Shown here one piece after another: positions 45,107-54,155 of a stretch of 64,000 nt of DNA (its first letter is position 1; every line of letters begins with the position of its first letter). The DNA comes from DASPKM01 sp963817075. Lineage in GTDB: Bacteria > Bacteroidota > Bacteroidia > Chitinophagales > Chitinophagaceae. The notes under the pieces are model-generated. The model was not told the origin of the DNA. It saw only the letters and a program-made list of their open reading frames with translations, and made no database searches. The translations under genes and the position numbers were made by a program. The stretch spans positions 372,001 through 436,000 of the forward strand of contig CAWFMT010000003.1 in assembly GCA_963817075.1 (NCBI GenBank), written 5' to 3'.

Positions 45107-46699
45107 ATGAGTTACGAGACCGAGATACAAAAAAGAAAAACTTTCGCGATTATTTCACACCCGGATGCTGGTAAGACAACCCTTACTGAAAAATTTCTAT
45201 TGTTCGGCGGAGCCATTCAGACTGCAGGAGCTGTAAAAAGCAATAAGATTAAGAAGCACGCTACGAGTGACTTCATGGAAATAGAAAGACAGAGAGGAAT
45301 TTCTGTGGCCACATCAGTCATGAGTTTTGAATACAAGAGTAACCTGATCAACCTTCTTGATACTCCCGGACACAAAGATTTTGCTGAGGACACCTTTCGG
45401 ACGCTGACTGCAGTTGATAGCGTAATCCTGGTTGTAGATAGTGTAAATGGGGTAGAAGAACAAACCAGGAAACTGATGGAGGTATGCCGGATGCGCGATA
45501 CCCCAGTGATCGTCTTCATCAATAAACTGGACAGGGATGGCAAGAACAGATTTGATCTGCTTGAAGAAATAGAAAAAGAATTGTCGATCCAGTTACATCC
45601 GATGACATGGCCCATTAACAGTGGAAAAGATTTCAAAGGAGTTTATAATCTTCACGACAAAAGCCTGTTGCTTTTTTCTCCCAACCAGAAAGCATCTGAA
45701 GAAGACATACTCCCGATAAGTGATTTGAATGACAAGATGATTGATGAGAGATTGGGAGAAAAAGATGCCTATCAACTCAGAGAGGATGTGGAATTGATCT
45801 CTGGCGTATATGGTGACCTGGAAGGAAGCGATTACCTGGCGGGTAAAGTTGCACCGGTATTCTTTGGTAGTGCTATCAATAATTTTGGCGTTAAGGAACT
45901 ACTTGACACTTTTATAAGGATCGCTCCAACACCCAGGAATCGTGAAGCTACCTCCCGGGTTGTTGAACCAAATGAAAATAAATTCAGCGGATTTATTTTT
46001 AAGATACATGCAAATCTGGATCCGAAACACAGGGATAGGATTGCATTTTTGAGAGTTTGTGCTGGTAAGTTTGAGCGGAACCACTATTATCATCACGTCA
46101 GGCTTGATAAAGATGTTCGGTTCAGTAATCCCTACAGCTTTCTCGCCAGGGAAAAAGATGTTATTCAGGAAGCATTTCCCGGGGATGTTGTCGGGCTTTT
46201 CGATACCGGGAATTTCAAAATTGGAGATACACTCACTGAGGGAGAAAATTTCTATTTTACTGGCATTCCTTCTTTTTCACCTGAAATATTCAAAGAGGTT
46301 GTGAATAAGGATCCGATGAAGACTAAGCAGCTTGAAAAAGGACTTTTACAACTTACAGATGAAGGCGTTGCTCAATTGTTCACCCAGTTTGGTGGAAATA
46401 AGAAAATAATTGGTTGTGTGGGCGAACTTCAGTTTGAAGTAATTCAATACAGGTTATTGCATGAATATGGAGCTTCCTGCGAATTTAGGCCACTGCCATA
46501 CTACAAAGCATGCTGGATAAGCAGTTCAGACCCGCGTAAGCTCGAAGAATTCATGAAATTCAAGAATAATGTTGCTGAAGATAAAGATGGTCATCCTGTT
46601 TATCTGGCGCAGAGTGAATGGTTCCTGAATACTGAGAAAAATAATAATCCTGCGATTGAATTTCATTTTACTTCTGAAATACACAAGGAAGCAGTTTAA
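45107..46699 (+). CDS. prfC: Peptide chain release factor 3
   Basis: 530 residues from ATG 45107 (MSYETEIQKRKTFAIISHPDAGKTT); the frame begins at 45044, but those residues are not family sequence. P-loop HPDAGKTT, switch RGISVATSVM, DTPGHKDF and NKLD identify a translational GTPase; SDFMEIERQRGISV is typical of RF3. It releases RF1/RF2 from the ribosome after peptide release. Length is normal. Confidence 0.95.
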   Translation: MSYETEIQKRKTFAIISHPDAGKTTLTEKFLLFGGAIQTAGAVKSNKIKKHATSDFMEIERQRGISVATSVMSFEYKSNLINLLDTPGHKDFAEDTFRTLTAVDSVILVVDSVNGVEEQTRKLMEVCRMRDTPVIVFINKLDRDGKNRFDLLEEIEKELSIQLHPMTWPINSGKDFKGVYNLHDKSLLLFSPNQKASEEDILPISDLNDKMIDERLGEKDAYQLREDVELISGVYGDLEGSDYLAGKVAPVFFGSAINNFGVKELLDTFIRIAPTPRNREATSRVVEPNENKFSGFIFKIHANLDPKHRDRIAFLRVCAGKFERNHYYHHVRLDKDVRFSNPYSFLAREKDVIQEAFPGDVVGLFDTGNFKIGDTLTEGENFYFTGIPSFSPEIFKEVVNKDPMKTKQLEKGLLQLTDEGVAQLFTQFGGNKKIIGCVGELQFEVIQYRLLHEYGASCEFRPLPYYKACWISSSDPRKLEEFMKFKNNVAEDKDGHPVYLAQSEWFLNTEKNNNPAIEFHFTSEIHKEAV

Positions 46700-46720
46700 T
46701 ACTCTTCATAATATTGACTG

Positions 46721-47221
46721 ATGAAAATTCTTGCATCCAATCGATTGTACGCGAGACGTTATACCATGGAAGACCTGGATAATTTCTATGCGCTCAATGG
46801 TGATGAGGAAATAATGCGGTACATCAGGCCAGTAAAAACGATGGAAGAAACAAAGGAATTTCTGTCGCAAAATATTCTCTTCTACGATGCGAACTCCCAG
46901 TTAGGAAGATGGGCACTAATCAGCAAAGAAAAAGATCAATTCGTTGGTACTTTCTCATTGCTGCCATTGGAAACGACAAATGATATTCATATTGGGTATG
47001 CACTATTGAAAGATTATTGGGGTCTTGGCTATGCTGCAGAAATCGTGAAAGCAGGTATTCAGTATGCTTTTTCAGACCTTGGACTTAAGTCGCTCACAGC
47101 AGTTACTTATAAGGACAACCTTGCTTCACAGAAAGTATTGCTCAGGAATGGGTTCTATGAGGATGGGATCTACGCCGAGCATGGGAATGAGAATTTGCTT
47201 TTTAGAATAGATTTTGTTTAA
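46721..47221 (+). CDS. GNAT family N-acetyltransferase (RimJ/RimL-like)
   Basis: 166 residues. Opens LASNRLYARRYTMEDLDNFYALNGDEEIMRYI and holds IGYALLKDYWGLGYAAEIVKAGIQYAF, the acetyl-CoA binding motif A, then AVTYKDNLASQKVLLRNGFYEDG. This is the pattern of the RimJ/RimL GNAT group. Substrate unknown. It follows prfC by 21 bases and may be co-transcribed. Confidence 0.88.
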   Translation: MKILASNRLYARRYTMEDLDNFYALNGDEEIMRYIRPVKTMEETKEFLSQNILFYDANSQLGRWALISKEKDQFVGTFSLLPLETTNDIHIGYALLKDYWGLGYAAEIVKAGIQYAFSDLGLKSLTAVTYKDNLASQKVLLRNGFYEDGIYAEHGNENLLFRIDFV

Positions 47222-47423
47222 CCGCAAAGATGCCGCATAATTATGAATCAGTCATTAGTTACGTTGCAATAGGAACAAATTACAAACACCAAGAACCAAG
47301 GAAATATCAATAAGGAAATAAAAACAATTCGTATGGACCGCGACTTTTATTTGGTTTTCGGTCATTGGTAGTTCTTTAATTTATTGTTTTGCTCCTATGG
47401 AGCAAGATTTCATTAATATATTT
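47222..47423. other. Gene-free stretch after GNAT gene
   Basis: First part of a gap of nearly 500 bases. It starts with a left-arm fragment of the dispersed palindrome (47217-47237, ACCGCAAAGATGCCGC) and includes a short CTCCTATGGAG palindrome (about 47392-47402). No coding frame is credible. The MITE-like element and another palindrome copy follow. Confidence 0.4.
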
Positions 47424-47516
47424 TGCTACCGACCTGTTACCCGTCCGGGGCAAATTGAATCTACCCCCACTTCGGCCCCATGCTCCTCGCCCCATCGGGG
47501 CGAAAGGTTGGTAGCA
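47424..47516. repeat. MITE-like inverted-repeat element
   Basis: Ends TGCTACCGACCTG and (reverse complement) TGCTACCAACCTT form terminal inverted repeats of roughly 27 bases with mismatches. The arms contain CCCGTCCGGGGC and CGCCCCATCGGGGCG palindromes. Total 93 bp, no coding capacity. AT-rich flanks, but no clear target duplication. Confidence 0.55.
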
Positions 47517-47621
47517 GATAATAATAACAATTCAAATGTCGCGTAGCGGCATTACACAGTTTCTATTTTGATAGTTTCTTGTTATCTGGGTTTTGTTTTT
47601 TGGTTCTTGGTACTTCACTAT

Positions 47622-47703
47622 TTTGCCGCAAGGGCGCCAGGACGCGAAGTAACGCGAAGAAGGTCCTTGCGAAACCTTGCGCCTTGGCGTCCTTGCGGTT
47701 AAA
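47622..47703. repeat. Dispersed palindromic repeat (TTAACCGC family)
   Basis: TTGCCGCAAGGGCGCCAGG at left and GCGCCTTGGCGTCCTTGCGG at right, running into GTTAAAC. Ends eight bases before the stop of purB. Confidence 0.7.
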
Positions 47704-47710
47704 CTCTTCC

Positions 47711-49057
47711 CTAAAACTCCAACGGTACGCCAGTATAATTTTGAGGTGTAATTCTTTTCAACTCTTTCTTAATAGTCGCAGAAATCTTTAGATCATCAAT
47801 AAACTTATGAATTGATTTTTGGGTAATGCCTGAATTACCTCTTGTAAGTTCTTTTAATGCTTCATATGGCTGATCATATTTTTCTCTTCTAAGGATCGTT
47901 TGAATAGCTTCAGCTACAACAGCCCAATTATCCTCAAGATCCTGATTCAGTTTATCAGGGTTTAAGACAAGTTTGGACAATCCTTTTTCAATAGATCTGA
48001 AAGCAACAACAATATGTGCGAAAGGAATTCCCAGGTTTCTCAATGCTGTAGAATCAGTGAGGTCTCGCTGAAGACGAGAGATAGGAAGCTTATTTGATAG
48101 ATGTTCCAGCAATGCATTTGCAATCCCAAGGTTCCCTTCTGCATTCTCGAAATCGATCGGATTGACCTTATGAGGCATCGCGGAAGAACCAACCTCGCCT
48201 TTTTTTAGGTTCTGTTTGAAATAATCCATCGACACATAGGACCAGACATCTCTGCAAAAATCGATCAGGATGTTGTTAATCCTTCTCATAACATCGAAAT
48301 GCGCAGCCAGATTATCATAGTGTTCTATCTGGGTAGTAAATTGTTGTCGCTGCAATCCTAAAACTCCCTGCACAAAATCATTTCCCAACTTCACCCAGTC
48401 TTTCTTGGGAAATGCTACATGGTGCGCATTGAAATTGCCGGTAGCCCCTCCGAATTTTGCAGAAAATGGAATCTGGATGAATTGCTCTACCTGATCCTCT
48501 ATCCTTTCTGTAAAAACTAATATCTCTTTCCCAAGAAGGGTTGGACTGGCAGGTTGCCCGTGAGTTCTTGCTAACATTGGGACCTCTCCCCATTTTTTTG
48601 CCAGAATTTTCAATTGCTTATTCAGATTAAGCAAGGCCGGCAGATATTCTATCTCAATAGCGAGTTTCCAGCTAAAAGGGATGGCTGTATTATTGATGTC
48701 CTGTGAGGTGAGTCCAAAATGAATCCATTCCTTGATATCGCCAGCCCCAAATTCTTCTAGTTTTTTCTTGAGGAAATATTCAACGGCTTTTACATCATGA
48801 TTAATAGATTCTTCCAATTCTTTGATCTGAAGGGCATCTTCAACCGAGAATTCTGTAGTAAGCTGTTCTAACTTTTTCCTGGTGGCGGAAGGAAGAGCAA
48901 AGAATTTTTTATCAGCTAGGAAGAGAAAATACTCAGCCTCTACCAGGACGCGGTACCTAATTAGTGCAAATTCAGAAAAATACTCATCCAAATGTTCTAC
49001 CTGCTTTCTATAACGGCCGTCAATAGGAGAGATAGCTGTCAGGGAAGAAAGTTCCAT
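47711..49057 (-). CDS. purB: Adenylosuccinate lyase
   Basis: 448 residues from ATG 49057 (MELSSLTAISPIDGRYRKQVEHL; frame open to 49099). The fumarase/aspartase-superfamily signature SSAMPHKVNPIDFENAEGN is present with the catalytic Ser loop, as are THGQPASPT and TSQDINNTA. It cleaves SAICAR and adenylosuccinate in purine synthesis. It is of the E. coli PurB-like type. A possible -7 box TAGGTTTG lies on its upstream strand near 49107. Confidence 0.94.
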   Translation of the reverse strand: MELSSLTAISPIDGRYRKQVEHLDEYFSEFALIRYRVLVEAEYFLFLADKKFFALPSATRKKLEQLTTEFSVEDALQIKELEESINHDVKAVEYFLKKKLEEFGAGDIKEWIHFGLTSQDINNTAIPFSWKLAIEIEYLPALLNLNKQLKILAKKWGEVPMLARTHGQPASPTLLGKEILVFTERIEDQVEQFIQIPFSAKFGGATGNFNAHHVAFPKKDWVKLGNDFVQGVLGLQRQQFTTQIEHYDNLAAHFDVMRRINNILIDFCRDVWSYVSMDYFKQNLKKGEVGSSAMPHKVNPIDFENAEGNLGIANALLEHLSNKLPISRLQRDLTDSTALRNLGIPFAHIVVAFRSIEKGLSKLVLNPDKLNQDLEDNWAVVAEAIQTILRREKYDQPYEALKELTRGNSGITQKSIHKFIDDLKISATIKKELKRITPQNYTGVPLEF

Positions 49058-49148
49058 GCTGTAGTTCGTATTAGTCCTGCAATTAATTTTGCGCCACAAA
49101 CCTACTGCAATTTTTCTTGCGGTCTGGTTATAAACTAAAGCTCAGCCA

Positions 49149-49895
49149 TTGCACAATAAGATAAGGGTAGGCATTGTAAACTATCTGAACACAAAGCCTT
49201 TACTATTTGGAATTGAACATTCAGAAATCATCGGAGAGATTGAATTGATCAAGGATTATCCCTCAAAAATTGCCTCTCGACTAGTGGAAGATGAGATCGA
49301 CCTGGGACTGGTGCCGGTGGCGGTAATTCCTGGTCTGGCCGAATCTCATATCATCACCGATTACTGTATTGGAAGCAATGGACGAGTGGCCTCAGTTTGC
49401 TTATTCAGTGAAGTGCCATTAAATCAAATCAAAAGGGTTTTGATGGATTATCAGAGCAGGACCTCGGTAGCATTAGCCAGACTTTTGTTGAGAGAATTTT
49501 GGAAAGTTGATCCTGAGATAATCAATACAACTGATGAATATCAATCAGAGATCAGGGGTTCAACTGCAGGTCTGCTGATCGGCGACCGGGCATTAGCCCA
49601 GCGAAATCATTCTCCATACATATACGACCTGGGAGAAGCGTGGAAACTACATACTGGTCTACCCTTCGTATTTGCAGCTTGGGTTAGCAATAAAAAATTG
49701 CCTGAAGATTTCGTCAATGCTTTCAATAGTGCAAATGCCGAGGGCCTTGCACACCTCGATGAAATTGCAACCTTAAATGCCAACCCTAATATTGACCTTA
49801 AGAAATATTTTACTGAGTTCATTAGCTATAAACTGGATGAACCTAAGCGTAAGGGTCTAGAGTTATTTTTGGAGAGAATAAAAGCAGAAAATTGA
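49149..49895 (+). CDS. mqnA: Chorismate dehydratase MqnA (futalosine menaquinone pathway)
   Basis: 248 residues; a TTG at 49149 is the best start (HNKIRVGIVNYLNTKPLLFGIE), and a TAATTTTG -7 box lies at 49084-49091. Motifs NYLNTKPL, DLGLVPVAVIP, DYQSRTSVALARLLL and LIGDRAL fit MqnA, which makes 3-[(1-carboxyvinyl)oxy]benzoate from chorismate. Its presence shows menaquinone is made by the futalosine route. Other mqn genes are not in this window. Confidence 0.9.
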   Translation: MHNKIRVGIVNYLNTKPLLFGIEHSEIIGEIELIKDYPSKIASRLVEDEIDLGLVPVAVIPGLAESHIITDYCIGSNGRVASVCLFSEVPLNQIKRVLMDYQSRTSVALARLLLREFWKVDPEIINTTDEYQSEIRGSTAGLLIGDRALAQRNHSPYIYDLGEAWKLHTGLPFVFAAWVSNKKLPEDFVNAFNSANAEGLAHLDEIATLNANPNIDLKKYFTEFISYKLDEPKRKGLELFLERIKAEN

Positions 49896-49960
49896 TATGA
49901 ATTAAAAAGTTAAAATGAAAAATGTAAAATAACTCTTTGTCTATATTTTTCATTTTACAT

Positions 49961-50042
49961 TTTAACCCCAAAGACGCGAGGGACGCAAGGTTACGCCAGG
50001 AATCTTTGCGTAACATCGCGTCCTTGCGCCATGGCGGTTAAT
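49961..50042. repeat. Dispersed palindromic repeat (TTAACCGC family)
   Basis: TTAACCCCAAAGACGCGAGGG at left, GCGTCCTTGCGCCATGGCGGTTAAT at right. Directly preceded by an AT-rich inverted repeat (49906-49962, GTTAAAATG...CATTTTAAC). Ends four bases before the stop of the LamG gene. Confidence 0.7.
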
Positions 50043-50046
50043 CTTA

Positions 50047-51603
50047 TTATTCCTGTCGAAGCACTCTAAAGCTTTCAACTTTGTTTCCCGAAATAACCCG
50101 GAGATAGTAACTGCCAACGGGTAGCCTTCCTAAGCCATCCATGCTTATTATGTTCTGACCTTCATTTAGCTGTACCTGTCTTGACATGAGCTGTCTTCCA
50201 AATACATCACTCAGCACCATTGTTACTTTTTCCCTTGCGAGACCCTTTATTGATACTCTTAATGAGCTTGCAAAAGGATTGGGACTGATAACTATTCGAT
50301 TTTGGGCGTTATCGATAACGATCTTTGATTTTGTAAGAGGAGCCATGGCACCTGAACCCGCAGCAACGGTTACAAATGCACCCTTATCGCAAATGAACGT
50401 CCAGTTCGTAGAATAGTACGCCACTCTCACAAAGAAAGTTCCCTCGCCAAGCTGAGGTACAATTGCAGTATTTGGAGAAGGAGAATAAGCTTGATTGAAT
50501 ACAGTTGCCCACTTACTATCAAAAATCTGGATTGTAGTATTTGGTCCATTTAATCCCTCAACCTGAATGGTTCCATTGTTTCCGGGATGAATAGAGATAC
50601 TATTACATATTAATTCTCTATTAACATAGACTTCAATTGTTTTCTCACAAATTGGTGTCCATGCCTCAGAGTAGAATCTGACGTTAACGAAATACTGACC
50701 GGATGGTAAACCATTAACTAACGCAAGATTATTCTGATTTGAATAAATCTCATTGGAAACACTGGCCCACGCACTATTGAACACCTGAATTCCTACATGA
50801 GGAACTCCACTAAGGCCAGCAATTGTTATCCAATCTGAACCAGTATTTACAGTCACTTCACTGCAATCCTTAGAAAGCATGCCAACCTCCTGCGCGGTTA
50901 GGGCCCGGTTATAGATCCTGACCTCGTCAATCACTCCTTTAAACCAGTAGGGAAAGGTTGGATTGTTCATTTTGCCAAGGAAAAGAGGTAAACCACTTCC
51001 TCCATATATGAATGAACCTGCTTTGGATGCTACCTGGTTTCCATTCACATAGAATCTTGTAGTTGAGCCATCAAATGTTAACACTACAGAATACCATTCT
51101 TCCTTCGTGACATAGGGAGTGTAAGGTGATGTAACCGCTCCGTTTCTTCCAAAGCCTCCATAAAAATTCTGGTGTAAGGAATCCACTGGATTTGAACAAT
51201 TGAGTCCCGCGTTGAACACAGCATCAGAATATAAAAGTGAGTACCATCCGTCAGGAAATTCGTCGACTCCCTTGCTTAGGATCACATTGCCATGACAGGC
51301 ACCCTGATAGAATCCTTGCGGCTTTACCAACGCATAGAGAGTAATCCGACTTGGATTCAGGCTAGAACTATTTGGAATCTCGATGTAGGAGCTTGCACCA
51401 TTAAAAAGGTAAGCCGTATTTGGACTTCCATTTCTCCCCGCTGTTGGAGTGGCATTATTGAAAATCGGGTTATTGTTATTACCACTTTGATCATTAGCAT
51501 TGCCATTAAAAGAATAATAGGCAGCAAGGCCCATGTTCAAATTTTGAGCGGCAATAGTAAATGAGGTCAGAACCAGGGCTAAGAAAATTGATACTTGTTT
51601 CAT
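50047..51603 (-). CDS. LamG-domain surface protein with two repeated modules and T9SS sorting domain
   Basis: 518 residues from ATG 51603, with signal peptide MKQVSIFLALVLTSFTIAAQ. Residues 22-247 form a LamG/concanavalin A-like domain (YYSFNGNANDQSG... VIDEVRIYNRALTAQEV). Two copies of a 68-residue module follow, at 257-325 and 344-412, each with IxGLxG, IQVFNSxW or IQIFDSKW, then VNVRFYxxxWxxxCE. A type A T9SS sorting domain ends the protein (about 437-518; VISPNPFASSLRVSIKG). Paralogue of the next gene. Probably binds glycans at the cell surface; export by Sec then T9SS. Confidence 0.85.
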   Translation of the reverse strand: MKQVSIFLALVLTSFTIAAQNLNMGLAAYYSFNGNANDQSGNNNNPIFNNATPTAGRNGSPNTAYLFNGASSYIEIPNSSSLNPSRITLYALVKPQGFYQGACHGNVILSKGVDEFPDGWYSLLYSDAVFNAGLNCSNPVDSLHQNFYGGFGRNGAVTSPYTPYVTKEEWYSVVLTFDGSTTRFYVNGNQVASKAGSFIYGGSGLPLFLGKMNNPTFPYWFKGVIDEVRIYNRALTAQEVGMLSKDCSEVTVNTGSDWITIAGLSGVPHVGIQVFNSAWASVSNEIYSNQNNLALVNGLPSGQYFVNVRFYSEAWTPICEKTIEVYVNRELICNSISIHPGNNGTIQVEGLNGPNTTIQIFDSKWATVFNQAYSPSPNTAIVPQLGEGTFFVRVAYYSTNWTFICDKGAFVTVAAGSGAMAPLTKSKIVIDNAQNRIVISPNPFASSLRVSIKGLAREKVTMVLSDVFGRQLMSRQVQLNEGQNIISMDGLGRLPVGSYYLRVISGNKVESFRVLRQE

Positions 51604-51783
51604 TACAGTGGGTTTAGTTGATAGACTACAATCATCTATTGCTCTTTCCATATGGGAAAGAAAATAATAAAATTCCTTGGGATCAATTCAAATTAATGAT
51701 GGGGTGTTTCTCAAATTTACTTTAAGCAGGTTCAGCGGGGTAAATTGAAATTACTGAAAAAGCAACAATCTTCGCTGGGGCAT

Positions 51784-51812
51784 AAAAAAAAGGTCTTATT
51801 AGATAAGACCTT
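51784..51812 (-). terminator. Rho-independent terminator of second LamG gene
   Basis: AAGGTCTTAT (51790-51799), loop TAG, ATAAGACCTT (51803-51812): a perfect 10-bp stem. On the minus strand it runs into seven T (51790-51784). It lies 27 bases after the stop of the gene at 51839. Confidence 0.85.
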
Positions 51813-51838
51813 CATTTTCAAAATATATTTCTGGTGAG

Positions 51839-53995
51839 TTACTGCTGTCTAAGGACTTTATAACTCTCAACACTATTTGATGAAACAATTCTCAAAAAAT
51901 AGCTCCCAGCTGGAAATTTCCCTAAATCATCCATTGTTAGGCGGTTGATTCCTTCCGTTAACTCCACTTGTTTTGTTGCGAGCAATTTTCCAAAAGCATC
52001 ACTAAAAACCAAAGTGGCTTTTTCTTTCTTTTTAGAATCAATGTTTATTCTTATTGAACTCTTAAAAGGATTCGGAGCAATGGTGACAGATCGCTTGAAT
52101 TCCTCCGAAAGTATTGCTGGTCCGCTCACTTTTGCGAGTTGAGCCGATCCGCAAGAACTAATTGTCACTACAACAGGAATTGTTGAACTATAGCAACCTA
52201 CACCACTGATATTAATTGCAGCATAATAGGTACCCGATACCGATACATTCTGCACACTAGCGGGACTCATTTTGTTGTTATCTGTTGCTGGAGTTCCTGT
52301 ATGCCAGGTAACTGTGGTGCCCGATGGTAATCCTGAAACAGAATAAACATTATTCAAATTAACAGTGGTTGATGGGCAGGAATTAGAAACGCAAATTGAA
52401 CCTTGAGGACATTGATCAACAACAACAACGCCCAGGCTTTTTTCACAAATAAATTGCCAGCCGCTTGTATAATAAGTAACCTTAACGTTATAAAGACCAC
52501 CTGAAAGTTGTTCAACCTTAATATTATTTGGAGGATTCGTATATGTTTGATTAAATACTGTAGCCCAGGCGCTATTAAAAACCTGGATAGTTACTATAGG
52601 TCCATTTAACCCTGAAATATTAATAGCTCTTATTGCAGGAGTAATTTCAATTCCATTACAATTATAGGTTGTCTGATCATCGTCTGTTATAGTAACTACT
52701 CCAGAATCAATTGAAATAGGTATGGCGGATCCTCCTAAGACTACAAAAAAGCTTTCTTCCTGTTCATTTGTTTGGTCATTTACCAGGTCAATCTCAACAG
52801 AGGCACATAATTGGCCTGCAGGAATTGTTATTGTTCCTCCTTTGCTTAGATAATCATTACCTACAGTTGCGGTGCCATTTCGAGTTGCATAATTTACACT
52901 CGATGGTGAGGAACGCTGGGCAGTCAAACAAATTTGAAGGCTAGCGGTTCCTGCGCTTTCATTTACAGTAACGTTAGATATCACAAACGACGGTTCACTA
53001 GGTGCTGTAACTACGGCATTGAATCCTCTTTCACACTTAATAGACCAATCAGAACCATAGTATCTAACATTTACAAAATACTGTCCTGCAGGAAGCAATG
53101 AAATGTCTACGTTGTCCTGCGGGCTGTTATAAACCTGACTAAAAACACTCTGCCAATTACTATTGAATACCTGAATGCCAGCAATGGGAGCACCTGCCAG
53201 GCCGGTAACACTTATTGTTTGAACCCCGCCAGTAACATTAAAACTGTTGCAATCCTGTGAAAGAGCACTTACTTCATCGGCATTTAATGCCCGATTGTAA
53301 ATTCTTACTTCATCCATTACTCCCTTGAACCAATACGGGAATAATGGATCATTCATGGTACCAAGGAAAAGTGCAGAACCATTATTTGAAACAGGAGATG
53401 AGCCCACCTTGGAGGCAATGAGATTTCCATTTACATAGAACTTTGTGATAGCGCCATCATAAGTGAGTGTAACATAATACCATTTTTCCTTTTCAACATA
53501 AGGCGTGTATGCAGAAGTAACAGCCCCATTAGTTCCAAAAGTTCCATAAAAATTTTGGTGCAAGGAATCAACAGGCACATTGCCGCAATTCTGGTTATTT
53601 GTGTATAATACATCTGAGAACAAAAGTGAATACCATGAGTTGGCACTTTTGTCAGTTCCCCTACTAAGGATCACATTTGCGTGGCAATTTCCCGTATAAA
53701 ATCCCTGCGGTTTTACAAGAGCAAATAAAGTAACCTGAGATGGATTTAAGGAAGCGCTAGATGGAATTTCTATGTATGAATTAATACCATTAAAATAATA
53801 GGCAGAATTCGGAACCCCTTTCTTACCGGCAACCAGAGTTGCATTGTTCCAATAAGGATGATTACCATTTCCACTTTGATCGTTGGAGTTGCCATTAAAT
53901 GGATAGTGCGCTATTAGACCTTGAGTCAAATTTACCTGGGCGGAAACAGCTACCGAAAATAGGAGTAAGGTTAGGCAAGAGAACAGATATTTCAT
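51839..53995 (-). CDS. LamG and Calx-beta surface protein with repeated modules and T9SS sorting domain
   Basis: 718 residues from ATG 53995 with signal peptide MKYLFSCLTLLLFSVAVSAQ. LamG domain at about 22-248 (IAHYPFNGNSNDQSG), the module at 258-325, a Calx-beta domain at about 335-440 (ATVGNDYLSKGGTITIPAGQ), a second module at 454-524, an Ig-like/PKD-like region (535-612) and a T9SS type A sorting domain (638-718; APNPFKSSIRINID). Strongly alike to the preceding paralogue over the LamG and module regions. It has its own promoter (54025-54056) and terminator. Likely a surface adhesin or glycan-binding protein. Confidence 0.85.
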   Translation of the reverse strand: MKYLFSCLTLLLFSVAVSAQVNLTQGLIAHYPFNGNSNDQSGNGNHPYWNNATLVAGKKGVPNSAYYFNGINSYIEIPSSASLNPSQVTLFALVKPQGFYTGNCHANVILSRGTDKSANSWYSLLFSDVLYTNNQNCGNVPVDSLHQNFYGTFGTNGAVTSAYTPYVEKEKWYYVTLTYDGAITKFYVNGNLIASKVGSSPVSNNGSALFLGTMNDPLFPYWFKGVMDEVRIYNRALNADEVSALSQDCNSFNVTGGVQTISVTGLAGAPIAGIQVFNSNWQSVFSQVYNSPQDNVDISLLPAGQYFVNVRYYGSDWSIKCERGFNAVVTAPSEPSFVISNVTVNESAGTASLQICLTAQRSSPSSVNYATRNGTATVGNDYLSKGGTITIPAGQLCASVEIDLVNDQTNEQEESFFVVLGGSAIPISIDSGVVTITDDDQTTYNCNGIEITPAIRAINISGLNGPIVTIQVFNSAWATVFNQTYTNPPNNIKVEQLSGGLYNVKVTYYTSGWQFICEKSLGVVVVDQCPQGSICVSNSCPSTTVNLNNVYSVSGLPSGTTVTWHTGTPATDNNKMSPASVQNVSVSGTYYAAINISGVGCYSSTIPVVVTISSCGSAQLAKVSGPAILSEEFKRSVTIAPNPFKSSIRINIDSKKKEKATLVFSDAFGKLLATKQVELTEGINRLTMDDLGKFPAGSYFLRIVSSNSVESYKVLRQQ

Positions 53996-54024
53996 TGGGG
54001 TTTGCTTTAAAAATGCGTGAAGAA

Positions 54025-54056
54025 CAAATATAGACAAAGAGAGTGTGCCCATTCAA
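54025..54056 (-). promoter_or_regulatory. Promoter of LamG/Calx-beta gene
   Basis: On the minus strand TTG (54056-54054), a 21-base spacer and TATATTTG (54032-54025) match the Bacteroidota TTG/TAnnTTTG promoter. The start codon is 29 bases past the box at 53995. Confidence 0.55.
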
Positions 54057-54155
54057 TTATTATGGTTGTTTGTACTCAAGATTTCACGCACAAAGAATAT
54101 TGCATAATCCAAAGTAGATTAAGGCTATACAATACGCCTGCTTATGAAAGATGGA

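Noticed and set aside
47579..47791. 70-residue open frame near purB
   Set aside because: It spans the dispersed palindrome and overlaps the 3' end of purB on the other strand.
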